Positions 9,085-18,644 of a stretch of 64,000 nt of DNA are shown one piece after another. The notes below the pieces were generated by a model, which saw only the letters and a list, made by a program, of their open reading frames with translations, searched no databases and was not told where the DNA came from. Position 1 is the stretch's first letter, and the number at the start of each line of letters is the position of its first letter. Source of the DNA: Sphingobium lactosutens (GTDB taxonomy: Bacteria > Pseudomonadota > Alphaproteobacteria > Sphingomonadales > Sphingomonadaceae); assembly GCF_013393185.1 (NCBI RefSeq), contig NZ_QJQX01000037.1:1-64000 (forward strand), given 5' to 3'. The translations under genes and the position numbers were made by a program.

Positions 9085-9591
9085 ATGGCGGACACAACCC
9101 ATCTCTATGCGCTGACGCTCGGATCGAACCGCCCCCTTTCCGCGCGCCGCGCGCCCGCCAGACTGCTCGACGAAGCCGCGACGCTGATCGGCGAGCAGGC
9201 GCGGGTGATGGCGATATCGCCCACGATCCTGACGCCGCCGCTCGGTCCGTCGCTACGCGTCTTCGCCAATGGCGCAATGCTGATCGAGAGCGTGCTGCCC
9301 CCGCTCGCCATGCTGGCATTCCTCCAGTCGATCGAGAGACGGCTCGGGCGCCGCCGCCATCGCCGCTGGGGCGCACGCAGCATCGATATCGACATCATCC
9401 TCTGGTCGGGCGGGACCTGGCGCGATCGGGCGCTAACGATCCCCCATGCGGCGTGCCGCGACCGCAGCTTCGTCCTGACCCCGCTGATAGCCATTGCACC
9501 GGGCTGGCGCGATCCCGTTACCGGCCTTGCCGTGCGCCATCTTCATGCCCGTCTGCAAAAAGCGACACCAAAGCGCGCGACAAGAGGTTGA
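9085..9591 (+). CDS. folK: 2-amino-4-hydroxy-6-hydroxymethyldihydropteridine pyrophosphokinase
   Basis: Transfers pyrophosphate from ATP to 6-hydroxymethyl-7,8-dihydropterin in folate synthesis. It is 168 aa from the ATG at 9085. Family motifs are LGSNRPL at the N-terminus, the ERRLGRRRHRRWGARSIDID block (the Arg-rich loop plus the metal-binding DID), and the IPH and RSFVLTPL segments. The reading frame extends upstream, but that part is antisense to the uracil-DNA glycosylase. It is a single gene followed directly by the tRNA-Lys gene, so folK transcripts may read into the tRNA. Confidence 0.92.
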   Translation: MADTTHLYALTLGSNRPLSARRAPARLLDEAATLIGEQARVMAISPTILTPPLGPSLRVFANGAMLIESVLPPLAMLAFLQSIERRLGRRRHRRWGARSIDIDIILWSGGTWRDRALTIPHAACRDRSFVLTPLIAIAPGWRDPVTGLAVRHLHARLQKATPKRATRG

Positions 9592-9633
9592 CCATCCGCC
9601 CCGCCCCCTTTAGGGCGACCTCCACCTCCTCGG

Positions 9634-9709
9634 GGGCCCTTAGCTCAGTCGGTAGAGCAACTGACTTTTAATCAGTAGGTCGCTGGTTCGAATCCAGCAG
9701 GGCTCACCA
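9634..9709 (+). tRNA. tRNA-Lys (anticodon UUU)
   Basis: A 76-nt cloverleaf. Acceptor arms GGGCCCT and AGGGCTC pair (one G-U). The D-loop has TAGCTCAGTCGGTAGAGCA. The anticodon stem ACTGA/TCAGT encloses loop CTTTTAA with anticodon TTT at 9667-9669. The T-loop is GGTTCGAATCC. CCA is encoded at 9707-9709. Confidence 0.97.
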
Positions 9710-9834
9710 TCCATGGCAACATATGGCGTTGCCCTTGCGTGATGGATGGCGACTTCGGAAAATCGATACCAGGTGCGGCCCTATATTCGTAGGGGCTGGC
9801 CGTGGCGATTCGCTTGTTCCACTGAACGACTGGC

Positions 9835-10878
9835 CTATTTTGATCGCTTGCGTGACAGGAAGAAGCGCAGCATTTCGCGTGACGCATCCGGCCCTGCGGG
9901 ATCGGCATGCGATCCGGCCGCACTGCCGCCAGACCAGCGATGGCCGCCGCCATGAATGGTCCAGTCTTCCAGCAGGGTTTCTCCCGCGGGATTGCGGTAG
10001 ATCCGGCGCGTGTAATGGCGGCCTCCCTGCGACAGGCCGCTTTGGGTGCGCGACAGGAGCGGCCCTGCCGTCGAGCGTTCGAGATTAGTCAGGAAGCCCG
10101 TGGCATTGGAAGGATGGACGACCCGATCATTGTCGCCATGAAAGACGATCGTGGGCAGCTGGCGCGGCAGTTTGCCGGTGGGACCGGGACCATTCCTGCC
10201 CCGCATCGCGGCGATGGCGCCGCTGAGCGAGCGGACATTGCCCCTGGGCACGCCGGAATGGACACCGACTGCGACATAGAGGTCAGGATAGGCGGCGCCG
10301 ATGATCGCCGCCGCTGCGCCGCCTGCGGAGATGCCCGCTATATAGACGCGCGCCGGATTTGCCCTACCCAGAGCAATGGCATGGCGGGTCAGCGCGGCAA
10401 TGATGGCCGGCTCGCCCCGGCCGCGCTCCTGATTGGCGGGGTCGTGCCAGTTCCAGCAACGCCCGAAATTCGCGGCAGTCGATTGTTGCGGATAGAGTAT
10501 GAGGACGCCCAATTCATCCGCCAGCCGGTTCATGTCGGTCCCCGCCGCAAAATCCGTCGCGGTCTGCGAACAGCCATGGAGCATCACGATGAGCGGCATC
10601 CGGCGTCGCGCCGACCCTCTGGGCGTATAAAATCGATAGCTGAGGGCGCCTTGGCGGCAGTTAAATTCCTCATCCAGAAATGTTCCGGGTGCGGGCCGTG
10701 GGAGAGTTTTCGACGAAGCCCTGACGCGGCCGGACGAACTCGCTGTCTTGGACCGTTTCGCGCTCGTCCTGGCCGGGGAAGGCACCAATGCCTTCTGCAG
10801 AGCAAGAGCGGCCGAGAGGGGACGCCGCTTTTTGACCAGTTTGCCGGCCTTGATCATCGCCCCGAACAGATCAGCCAT
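9835..10878 (-). CDS. PHB depolymerase family esterase
   Basis: 347-aa alpha/beta hydrolase of the LpqC/esterase-PHB family. After a basic N-terminal region of about 65 aa without a signal peptide come LIVMLHGCSQTATDF (oxyanion region), the nucleophile elbow GISAGG, the acid-residue region HGDNDRVVHPSN, and IHGGGHRWSGG with the catalytic His. The HGCSQ motif and the overall order match this family well. Without a signal peptide a cytoplasmic role on short esters or intracellular polyester is more likely than extracellular PHB degradation, but this is inference. The C-terminus is basic (SRKRSK). It converges on the tRNA-Lys gene. Confidence 0.85.
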   Translation of the reverse strand: MADLFGAMIKAGKLVKKRRPLSAALALQKALVPSPARTSAKRSKTASSSGRVRASSKTLPRPAPGTFLDEEFNCRQGALSYRFYTPRGSARRRMPLIVMLHGCSQTATDFAAGTDMNRLADELGVLILYPQQSTAANFGRCWNWHDPANQERGRGEPAIIAALTRHAIALGRANPARVYIAGISAGGAAAAIIGAAYPDLYVAVGVHSGVPRGNVRSLSGAIAAMRGRNGPGPTGKLPRQLPTIVFHGDNDRVVHPSNATGFLTNLERSTAGPLLSRTQSGLSQGGRHYTRRIYRNPAGETLLEDWTIHGGGHRWSGGSAAGSHADPAGPDASREMLRFFLSRKRSK

Positions 10879-11190
10879 TCATGCTCCATTGCCAAGACGA
10901 CATCATGCACCACCAACGACCGCAAAACAGGATCGATCCGGAGAGGATCGCTGGAACGCGCAGCCGACAGCCGGAGGTTCGATAGCCCCCCGCCCATCGG
11001 TATCGCCTGATCCCGCCGGCAATGGGCGCCTTCGCTTCTTCGCGGCCCACTGCATGAAACTTGCCCGGCTTCATGACAATATCATGTCCTGCCCACACCG
11101 GGCGAATGGATTCCAGCTGCAACGGACGCACTGTGAATCGTGCGCGAGACGATCGGTCTGGGGAATTGCCTGTCCTGCCCTGCCCGGTTT
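10879..11190. other. intergenic region, no gene seen
   Basis: 312 bp between the divergent esterase and acetyltransferase genes. I find no convincing small gene, RNA or repeat. It must hold the two promoters; a weak GGAAC-N18-GGTT match (10953-10979) is not close enough to the general-stress consensus to call. Confidence 0.5.
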
Positions 11191-11910
11191 ATGCCCGAAC
11201 CATCGATCCTTTTCAGACTGGAGGCCTTTATCCATCCGCTCGATCATCCCGTTTGGCACGCGCTTCAGTCCGGCTGGTCCGCATTGGCGCAAGGCGGCGA
11301 CCAGGCCATGCGCCTTGACCCGCGCTACGGCCCCTTTGCTGCAACCGCCGAAGGCAATGGGGCGGCGTTGCACGCCCTTGTTCCGCAGGATGGCGAATTG
11401 TGGCTGGTCGGGCGGGATGCGGAGATCGCTCCGTCGCCGGCCCTGCATGTCGCGCGAACCGCATTGCTGGCGCAGATGGTCGCGCCCCGACCGGCGCCCG
11501 CCAGCGGCCCCGCCCCTGACTGGCATCCTCTTGGCGAGGAGGATGCGGTGGCAATGCAGGAACTGGCGCTGCTGACCAGGCCCGGTCCCTTTCGCCAACT
11601 CACCCATCGGCTCGGCCGATTCATCGGCGTTCGCGAGGGCGGCCAGCTGGTGGCGATGGCGGGAGAGCGGATGCGGATGCCGGGCTATACGGAGGTCAGC
11701 GGCGTGTGCACGCATCCCGACTGGCGCGGACGAGGGCTGGCAGGCACCCTGATGCGTATCGTGATGCAGGCCATGCTGGAGCGGGGCGAAACCCCTTTCC
11801 TTCACGCCTACGCGGCGCATGACAAGACGATCGCGCTCTACCGGACGCTCGGGTTCGAAGTTCGGGCGGAACTGCCGATGATTGTCATCACCCATCCCCC
11901 CACAGCCTGA
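11191..11910 (+). CDS. GNAT family N-acetyltransferase
   Basis: Predicted acetyl-CoA-dependent N-acetyltransferase of 239 aa, starting at the ATG at 11191 (MPEPSILFRLEAF). A GTG at 11140 would add 17 residues. The C-terminal half has the GNAT core: FIGVREGGQLVAMAGERM (beta strands), TEVSGVCTHPDWRGRGLAGTLM, which holds the acetyl-CoA pyrophosphate loop of the R/Q-x-x-G-x-G/A type, and the final HAYAAHDKTIALYRTLGFEV. This pattern matches the FR47-like subgroup. The N-terminal half is a degenerate second GNAT-like domain. The substrate cannot be inferred. Monocistronic; downstream lies the groEL terminator region. Confidence 0.85.
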   Translation: MPEPSILFRLEAFIHPLDHPVWHALQSGWSALAQGGDQAMRLDPRYGPFAATAEGNGAALHALVPQDGELWLVGRDAEIAPSPALHVARTALLAQMVAPRPAPASGPAPDWHPLGEEDAVAMQELALLTRPGPFRQLTHRLGRFIGVREGGQLVAMAGERMRMPGYTEVSGVCTHPDWRGRGLAGTLMRIVMQAMLERGETPFLHAYAAHDKTIALYRTLGFEVRAELPMIVITHPPTA

Positions 11911-11976
11911 TACCAGCTGCCCCCGGATGGGCGGCACGCCACGATCCGGGGATGCTATCGCGCCGTGGGACAGAAT

Positions 11977-12004
11977 AAAAAAGCCGGCGGATCGCTCCGC
12001 CGGC
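11977..12004 (-). terminator. intrinsic terminator of groESL
   Basis: On the minus strand a perfect 9-bp stem (TCCGCCGGC pairing across GCGA) is followed by TTTTTT. It lies 30 bp past the groEL stop codon. Confidence 0.9.
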
Positions 12005-12034
12005 CTCTTCATTCCGATATGGAAGGCGAAGGAT

Positions 12035-13717
<1,683 letters not shown>

Positions 13718-13805
13718 TCACACCGTTGCAGGTGTTGAAAATCCGCCGAAATCTGGAATGGATACCCGGTTCGCAGCTTGGCCGATCAGGCCGAGCCGGC
13801 TGGCG

Positions 13806-14093
13806 TCAGCCAACGATGCCGAGGATATCCGATTCCTTCATGATGAGCAGGTCTTCACCGTCGACCTTGACTTCGGTGCCCGACCACTTGCCGAACAGCA
13901 CGCGATCGCCGGCCTTGACGTCCAGCGGCGTGACCTTGCCGTCTTCGGCCTTCAGGCCGGTGCCGACGGAGACGATTTCGCCTTCCTGCGGCTTTTCCTT
14001 GGCGGTGTCGGGGATGATGATGCCACCGGCGGTCTTCTCTTCAGCCTCTACGCGGCGGACGAGAACACGGTCGTGCAACGGACGAAATGCCAT
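13806..14093 (-). CDS. groES: co-chaperonin GroES
   Basis: 10-kDa lid of the GroEL folding chamber, 95 aa from the ATG at 14091-14093 ([14 protein letters not shown]). The mobile loop ([21 protein letters not shown]) and the C-terminal ESDILGIVG are standard. The open frame continues upstream to 14210, but that is the leader between the CIRCE operator and the start codon. First gene of the heat-shock operon, with groEL next. Confidence 0.98.
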   Translation of the reverse strand: MAFRPLHDRVLVRRVEAEEKTAGGIIIPDTAKEKPQEGEIVSVGTGLKAEDGKVTPLDVKAGDRVLFGKWSGTEVKVDGEDLLIMKESDILGIVG

Positions 14094-14203
14094 GTTGATT
14101 GCCTTTCCCTTGGCGTTTGGGATCAGAGTGAGCGCATGGGAAGCCGGGATCCTGTCCCGAAATGCCCTGTCCGCCCGTCCTTCTCCCGATGAACCCTTCT
14201 CTG

Positions 14204-14230
14204 TTAGCACTCACTGACCGTGAGTGCTAG
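14204..14230 (-). promoter_or_regulatory. CIRCE operator for HrcA
   Basis: TTAGCACTC, nine bases, then GAGTGCTAG. This is the CIRCE inverted repeat with a single mismatch in the last position of one arm. It lies 111 bp upstream of the groES start, where the HrcA repressor would control the groESL promoter. No hrcA gene is in the window. Confidence 0.95.
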
Positions 14231-14600
14231 CGGCATGCATATGGAAAAGTCATTCCGCTGGTCAAGAGCGCAGGCGCGGAAAATTTTCAAGCTCCTGTGC
14301 CCGAATGCGACATGGCCAGCGGTGCGGCGCCATATAGGCATTTTCGTCCCCATGGTCATCGCCTGCGCGACGGGTTGCGCGGATATTGCGGTTGGTCCTG
14401 ATAGAGGTCGTATGAAGAAGCCTTGATGACAACGACGCCGCGCGCTGCCGGCAAAGGCGTCATGACGGACGGAGTCGAGAGGATGCCCCACGCCGCGATC
14501 GCCGGGAGAAATAATCATCGATAGTTGAGGATGGCTCGGTTGCGGGTGGCGGAGCCGCTTCCTACCTGCGGGCGAGATTTCACCATCGGAGCCAGCCCGC
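14231..14600. other. intergenic region upstream of groES and yghU
   Basis: 370 bp between the CIRCE element and the yghU start. Apart from the presumed groES and yghU promoters I see nothing I can name. A 68-codon frame begins inside the CIRCE element but has no ribosome site or recognisable content. Confidence 0.5.
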
Positions 14601-15470
14601 ATGACCGACAGCTATACACCGCCCAAAGTCTGGACCTGGGACAAGGAGAGCGGCGGCGCCTTCGCCAATATCAACCGTCCGATCGCCGGGCCGACCCATG
14701 ACAAGGTGCTGCAGGTCGGCAAGCATGCGCTCCAGCTCTATTCGCTCGCCACGCCCAACGGGCAGAAGGTGACGATCCTGCTGGAGGAATTGCTGGAGGC
14801 CGGCATCAAGGATGCCGACTATGACGCCTGGCTGATCCGCATCAGCGACGGCGACCAGTTCGGCAGCGGCTTTGTCGACGTGAACCCCAACAGCAAGATT
14901 CCCGCGCTGATGGATCACAGCGTCTCGCCGCCGCAGCGCGTGTTCGAATCCGGCGCGATCCTGCTCTATCTGGCCGAGAAGTTCGGCAAGTTCCTCCCTA
15001 CCGATCCGGCGAAACGGACCGCCGTGCTGAGCTGGCTGTTCTGGCAGATGGGCGCCGGCCCTCTGCTGGGCGGCGGCTTCGGCCATTTCTTTGCCTATGC
15101 GCCGGAAAAATATGAATATCCGATCAACCGCTACACGATGGAAGTGAAGCGGCAGCTCGATGTGCTCGACCGGCATCTGGCCGAGAATGACTATATGGCG
15201 GGCGACGAATATTCGATCGCCGACATGGCGATCTGGCCCTGGTATGGCGGCGTCGTGCTGGGCCGCGCCTATGACGCGGCGGAGTTCCTGGATGCGCAGA
15301 GCTATAAGCATGTGCTGCGCTGGGCGAACCAGATCGACGCGCGCCCGGCGGTGAAGCGCGGGCGCATGGTCAACAAGGCGAACGGGCCGCTGGAGTTGCA
15401 GTTGCACGAACGCCATGACGCCGGCGATTTCGAAACGAAGACGCAGGACAAGCTGGAAGGGGCGGCTTAA
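14601..15470 (+). CDS. yghU: YghU-type glutathione-dependent disulfide-bond oxidoreductase
   Basis: 289-aa protein of the glutathione-S-transferase superfamily, Nu class. The long N-terminal extension (YTPPKVWTWDKESGG, FANINRPIAGPTHDK) is diagnostic for YghU/YfcG-type proteins. The thioredoxin-fold domain follows, with YSLATPNGQKVTILLEE and NPNSKIPAL (the cis-Pro binding glutathione) and FESGAILLYLAEKFGKF. The all-helical C-terminal domain has the N-capping box (YSIADMAIWPW). Members bind two glutathiones and reduce disulfides or peroxides. Single gene; likely stress-related by family, but no regulator site was identified. Confidence 0.93.
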   Translation: MTDSYTPPKVWTWDKESGGAFANINRPIAGPTHDKVLQVGKHALQLYSLATPNGQKVTILLEELLEAGIKDADYDAWLIRISDGDQFGSGFVDVNPNSKIPALMDHSVSPPQRVFESGAILLYLAEKFGKFLPTDPAKRTAVLSWLFWQMGAGPLLGGGFGHFFAYAPEKYEYPINRYTMEVKRQLDVLDRHLAENDYMAGDEYSIADMAIWPWYGGVVLGRAYDAAEFLDAQSYKHVLRWANQIDARPAVKRGRMVNKANGPLELQLHERHDAGDFETKTQDKLEGAA

Positions 15471-15495
15471 GACCATATTTGACTGCAAGATCCAA

Positions 15496-15581
15496 CGTCA
15501 TTCCGGCCTTGAGCCGGGATCCCGCTTCTTCCTTTTACGCCCCGAAGAAAAGCGAGACCCCGGCTCAAGGCCGGGGTGACG
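15496..15581. repeat. REP-like palindromic element, also a likely terminator
   Basis: Long imperfect inverted repeat. CGTCATTCCGGCCTTGAGCC and GGGATCCCGCTT on the left pair with AAGCGAGACCCCGGCTC and AAGGCCGGGGTGACG on the right across about 22 bases. This sequence type (CATTCCGGCCTTGAGCCGGGATC) is a dispersed intergenic repeat in sphingomonad genomes. It separates the convergent yghU and reductase genes. Confidence 0.7.
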
Positions 15582-15599
15582 ACATCGGATTACCGCCTC

Positions 15600-16211
15600 T
15601 CAATAGCCCACGGTGAACCGGGCGCGGCTGTGCCGGGACTGCTCGATCTCGTCGACGAGCGCGATGGCATAGTCGGCATAGGAGATGCTGCTGTTGCCAT
15701 CCGCATCGACCAGCAATTCGTCCTTGCCGAGGCGGAAGCTGCCCTTGCGGTCGCCGACGAAGAAATAGGCGGAGGGAGAGAGGAAGGTCCAGTCGATATC
15801 CTCCACCCCGCGCAGATAGTCGAGGAAGGCCGCGCCCTTGCCCGCTTCGGCCTTGTAGGCATCGGGAAAGTCCGGCGTGGTGATGAGGGCGACGCCCGGC
15901 GCGACCTCAAGACTGCCGGCGCCGCCGACCACCAGATAACGGGACACGCCCGAGTCCCGCACCACGCCGACCAGCGACGCCGGGTCGGTGTCGGAGAACA
16001 TGACAGCGCTCACCACGGCATCATGGCCGCGGAGGGTGTCAGCCAGCGCCGCCGGTTCGTTGACATCGCCCGCGACGGCCGTGACGCCTTCGACCGCGCT
16101 GGCATTTCCAGGATGGCGCGAAATGGCCGTCACCTGATGGCCGCGCCGGGCCAGTTCCGCGCCGATTTCCTTGCCCGCGCGGCCGCTGCCGCCGATGATC
16201 GCTACCTTCAT
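15600..16211 (-). CDS. NAD(P)-binding atypical short-chain reductase
   Basis: 203-aa Rossmann protein of the NmrA-like/NAD(P)H-binding group. The N-terminal MKVAIIGGSGRAGKEI is the GxxGxxG dinucleotide loop, followed by an Arg (ISRHP) that suggests NADP. YLVVGGAGSLEV and WTFLSPSAYF follow in the usual order. Proteins of this kind are often divergent from an HxlR regulator, as here, and are induced by quinones or aldehydes. Substrate unknown. The 106-bp divergent promoter region contains an inverted repeat (16227-16245). Confidence 0.85.
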   Translation of the reverse strand: MKVAIIGGSGRAGKEIGAELARRGHQVTAISRHPGNASAVEGVTAVAGDVNEPAALADTLRGHDAVVSAVMFSDTDPASLVGVVRDSGVSRYLVVGGAGSLEVAPGVALITTPDFPDAYKAEAGKGAAFLDYLRGVEDIDWTFLSPSAYFFVGDRKGSFRLGKDELLVDADGNSSISYADYAIALVDEIEQSRHSRARFTVGY

Positions 16212-16226
16212 GACTATGTTCCTTAG

Positions 16227-16245
16227 TGGTTACTGATGGAAACCA
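16227..16245. promoter_or_regulatory. candidate HxlR operator
   Basis: TGGTT, nine bases, AACCA: a short inverted repeat 16 bp upstream of the reductase start and 73 bp upstream of hxlR. A second TGGTTAC occurs near 16293. Assignment to the HxlR protein rests on position only. Confidence 0.3.
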
Positions 16246-16317
16246 GATAGCGATTACGATATCAGGGTCGCAAGAAGGCACCTTGCCATCACCTGGTTAC
16301 GCCGAGGATACCGCATC

Positions 16318-16707
16318 ATGACCGCTCCCCAGTCGCTTCGCACGGGCGACGCCTATAATCCCGACTGTCCGACGCGGCAGATTCTCGACCGGATCGGCGA
16401 CAAATGGGCGGTGCTGGTGCTGCTGACGCTGAAGGACGGGCCAGTACGGTTCAACGATCTGCGGCGGCGGATCGGCGCGATCTCGCAAAAGATGCTGTCC
16501 CAGACGCTGAAAAGCCTGGAGCGCGACGGACTGGTCAGCCGCGCCGCCTTCCCGACGGTTCCTGTGACGGTGGAATATGCGTTGACGCCGCTGGCGGGCG
16601 GGCTGATCGGCATATTGGACCAGATCACCCGCTGGGCCGAGGCGCATGTGGGGGATATCATGGCGGCACGGCGCGCGCATGATGGCGAGGATGCGCTGGC
16701 GGCATAA
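16318..16707 (+). CDS. HxlR family winged-helix regulator
   Basis: 129-aa DNA-binding protein with the HxlR pattern: an N-terminal cysteine in NPDCPTRQILDRIGDKWAVLVL, the recognition region FNDLRRRIGAISQKMLSQTLKSLERDGLV, and the wing PVTVEYALTPLAGGL. The cysteine near residue 17 is the position used by redox-sensing members (YodB/QorR type) to sense quinones and electrophiles. Divergent from the NAD(P)-binding reductase, its probable target. Confidence 0.92.
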   Translation: MTAPQSLRTGDAYNPDCPTRQILDRIGDKWAVLVLLTLKDGPVRFNDLRRRIGAISQKMLSQTLKSLERDGLVSRAAFPTVPVTVEYALTPLAGGLIGILDQITRWAEAHVGDIMAARRAHDGEDALAA

Positions 16708-16784
16708 CCCTGCTCCAAGACGCTGGACGAAGCGTTTCAAGGGCTTAAGACAGTGCGCGGTCAAGACATAAGGGAGTCGCCACC

Positions 16785-18596
16785 ATGGACCGCCGCCAGT
16801 TTCTCTCCACCGCCGGGGCCGCCGCGATCGCCGGTGCTGCCCCCCGCGCCTTCGCGCAGGTCGCGGGCAATGACGATGCGCGCCTGTCGGCCGCCTTCGC
16901 CGCCATCTTCGAGCGCGCGTTGGACCTGTCGCCGGGCATGGTCACGAGCCTTGGCCTGGACAAGGGCGCGCGCGCCGGGGCGAAGAGCCTGCTCGACGAC
17001 AACAGCAAGTCGGGCATGATGAAGAAGCTGGCCGCGACGCAGGCGGCGATCAAGGAATTGCAGGGCTATGAGGCGGCCAGCCTGTCCGACGCGCAGCGGC
17101 TGAACCTGGAGGTGGTGCTCTATTCGCTGGGCCAGCAGGCGATCGCGCCAGCGACCTTCGGCCTCAACAGCGTGCAGCGGCCCTATCGCATCTTCCAGCA
17201 GGGCGGCAGCTATTTCCAGACGCCCGATTTCCTGAACACCGCGCATGTGATCAACGCAGCCGCCGATTGCGAGGCCTATGTCGCGCGGCTCGACGCTTTT
17301 GCGCGCAACCTGCGGACTGACACTGCGCTCCAGCGGGACGAGGCGGCGCGCGGCTATCTGGCGCCGGGCTGGTCGCTGGACCTGACACTGGGGCAATTGA
17401 AGAAGCTGCGCGGACAGCCCGCAGCGGACAGTTCGATCGTTCAGTCGCTGGTAAAGCGCGCCGCCGCCAAGGCCATCGCGGGCGACTGGCAGGGTCAGGC
17501 GACGGGGATCGTCGAGAAGGCCATCTATCCCGCGCTGGACGAACAGATCGCGGCGATCGAGGCGCTGAAGGGCAAGACGGCGGCGGGCGACGGCGTATGG
17601 CGGACGCCGCGCGGTGACGAGATTTACGCCGCTGCGCTCAGCCAGGCGACCACCACCAACCTCAGCCCCGATCAGGTCCATGCCATGGGGCTGGAGCAGG
17701 TCGCGGACCTGAGCGAGCAGCTTGACGTGATCCTGAAAGGTGCGGGCCGCGCCAATGGGACGATCGGCGAGCGGCTGGCGGCGCTCAATGTCGATCCGGC
17801 GCAGCTTTATGCCGACAGCGCCAAAGGGCGCGCGGAATTGCTGGCGCAGCTCAATCGCGACCTCGATGCAATGAAAGCCAGGCTTCCCAATGCCTTCACT
17901 ACCATTCCTGACACCGTGCTGGAAATCCGTGCGGTGCCGGTGGAGATTCAGGATGGCGCGTCGAACGGCTATTATAACCGGGCGGCGCTGGATGGATCGC
18001 GACCGGCCATCTACTTCATAAACCTCAAGGATGTCGGCGACTGGCCGAAATATGGCCTGCCGTCATTGACCTATCATGAGGGCGTGCCGGGGCATCATCT
18101 CCAGATCTCGACCGCGCAGAATGCAGGCGACGTGCCGATGCTGCGCAAGACCGCCTTCATGAGCGCCTATACCGAGGGCTGGGCGCTGTATGCCGAGCAG
18201 CTGGCCGACGAACTGGGCGGCTATGCGACGCCGATCGACCGGGCGGGCTATCTCCAGTCCTTCCTGTTCCGCGCGGCGCGCCTGGTGGTCGATACCGGCA
18301 TTCATGCCAAGAAGTGGAGCCGCGCGCAGGCGACCGACTATATGGTCGAGAAGACCGGCTTCGCCCGCCCCCGTTGCCAGCGCGAGGTCGAGCGTTATTG
18401 CACCCAGCCGGGGCAGGCGACTAGCTACAAGGTCGGCCATGGCGTCTGGAGCAAAGCCCGCGCGGCGGCGCAGGCGGAGCTGGGCGATGCCTTCGATATC
18501 AAGCAGTTCCACGCCATTCTTGAGGAAGGCGCCATGCCGCTGTCGATGCTGGAGAAGCGGGTCGCCGCTCGGGCGAAGGCGGTGAAGGGCGCCTGA
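16785..18596 (+). CDS. Tat-exported DUF885 family metallopeptidase-like protein
   Basis: 603-aa protein. The N-terminus MDRRQFLSTAGAAAIAGAAPRAFAQ is a twin-arginine signal, so it should be exported folded to the periplasm. The body matches DUF885. Its metal site reads HEGVPGHHL near residue 431, with a downstream TEGWALYAEQL supplying the third ligand, as in the zincin-like gluzincin superfamily. The C-terminal GQATSYKVGHGVWSKAR block is also conserved. Members are annotated as putative peptidases; the substrate here is not known. It is convergent with dnaB, with a strong hairpin between them. Confidence 0.88.
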   Translation: MDRRQFLSTAGAAAIAGAAPRAFAQVAGNDDARLSAAFAAIFERALDLSPGMVTSLGLDKGARAGAKSLLDDNSKSGMMKKLAATQAAIKELQGYEAASLSDAQRLNLEVVLYSLGQQAIAPATFGLNSVQRPYRIFQQGGSYFQTPDFLNTAHVINAAADCEAYVARLDAFARNLRTDTALQRDEAARGYLAPGWSLDLTLGQLKKLRGQPAADSSIVQSLVKRAAAKAIAGDWQGQATGIVEKAIYPALDEQIAAIEALKGKTAAGDGVWRTPRGDEIYAAALSQATTTNLSPDQVHAMGLEQVADLSEQLDVILKGAGRANGTIGERLAALNVDPAQLYADSAKGRAELLAQLNRDLDAMKARLPNAFTTIPDTVLEIRAVPVEIQDGASNGYYNRAALDGSRPAIYFINLKDVGDWPKYGLPSLTYHEGVPGHHLQISTAQNAGDVPMLRKTAFMSAYTEGWALYAEQLADELGGYATPIDRAGYLQSFLFRAARLVVDTGIHAKKWSRAQATDYMVEKTGFARPRCQREVERYCTQPGQATSYKVGHGVWSKARAAAQAELGDAFDIKQFHAILEEGAMPLSMLEKRVAARAKAVKGA

Positions 18597-18603
18597 TCGC
18601 ACA

Positions 18604-18632
18604 ACCACCGTTCGCTTCGAGCGAACGGTGGT
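18604..18632. terminator. bidirectional hairpin terminator
   Basis: Perfect 13-bp stem (ACCACCGTTCGCT / AGCGAACGGTGGT) with a TCG loop between the convergent DUF885 and dnaB genes. It has no long T-tract, so it may act mainly as a 3'-end stabiliser. Confidence 0.7.
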
Positions 18633-18644
18633 CAAGTGGTCGGA

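Noticed and set aside
9634..9709. Possible phage or island attachment site at tRNA-Lys
   Set aside because: No duplicated tRNA 3' end and no integrase gene in the neighbourhood.
9672..9953. 93-codon minus-strand frame across the tRNA-Lys gene
   Set aside because: It overlaps the tRNA gene and the 3' end of the esterase gene in another frame and has no features of a real gene.
10953..10979. Possible EcfG (general stress) promoter, GGAAC-N18-GGTT
   Set aside because: Spacing is one or two bases too long and the -10 box is not CGTT; too weak to report.
14220..14426. 68-codon frame starting inside the CIRCE element
   Set aside because: No ribosome site, start codon within an operator, no recognisable protein features.
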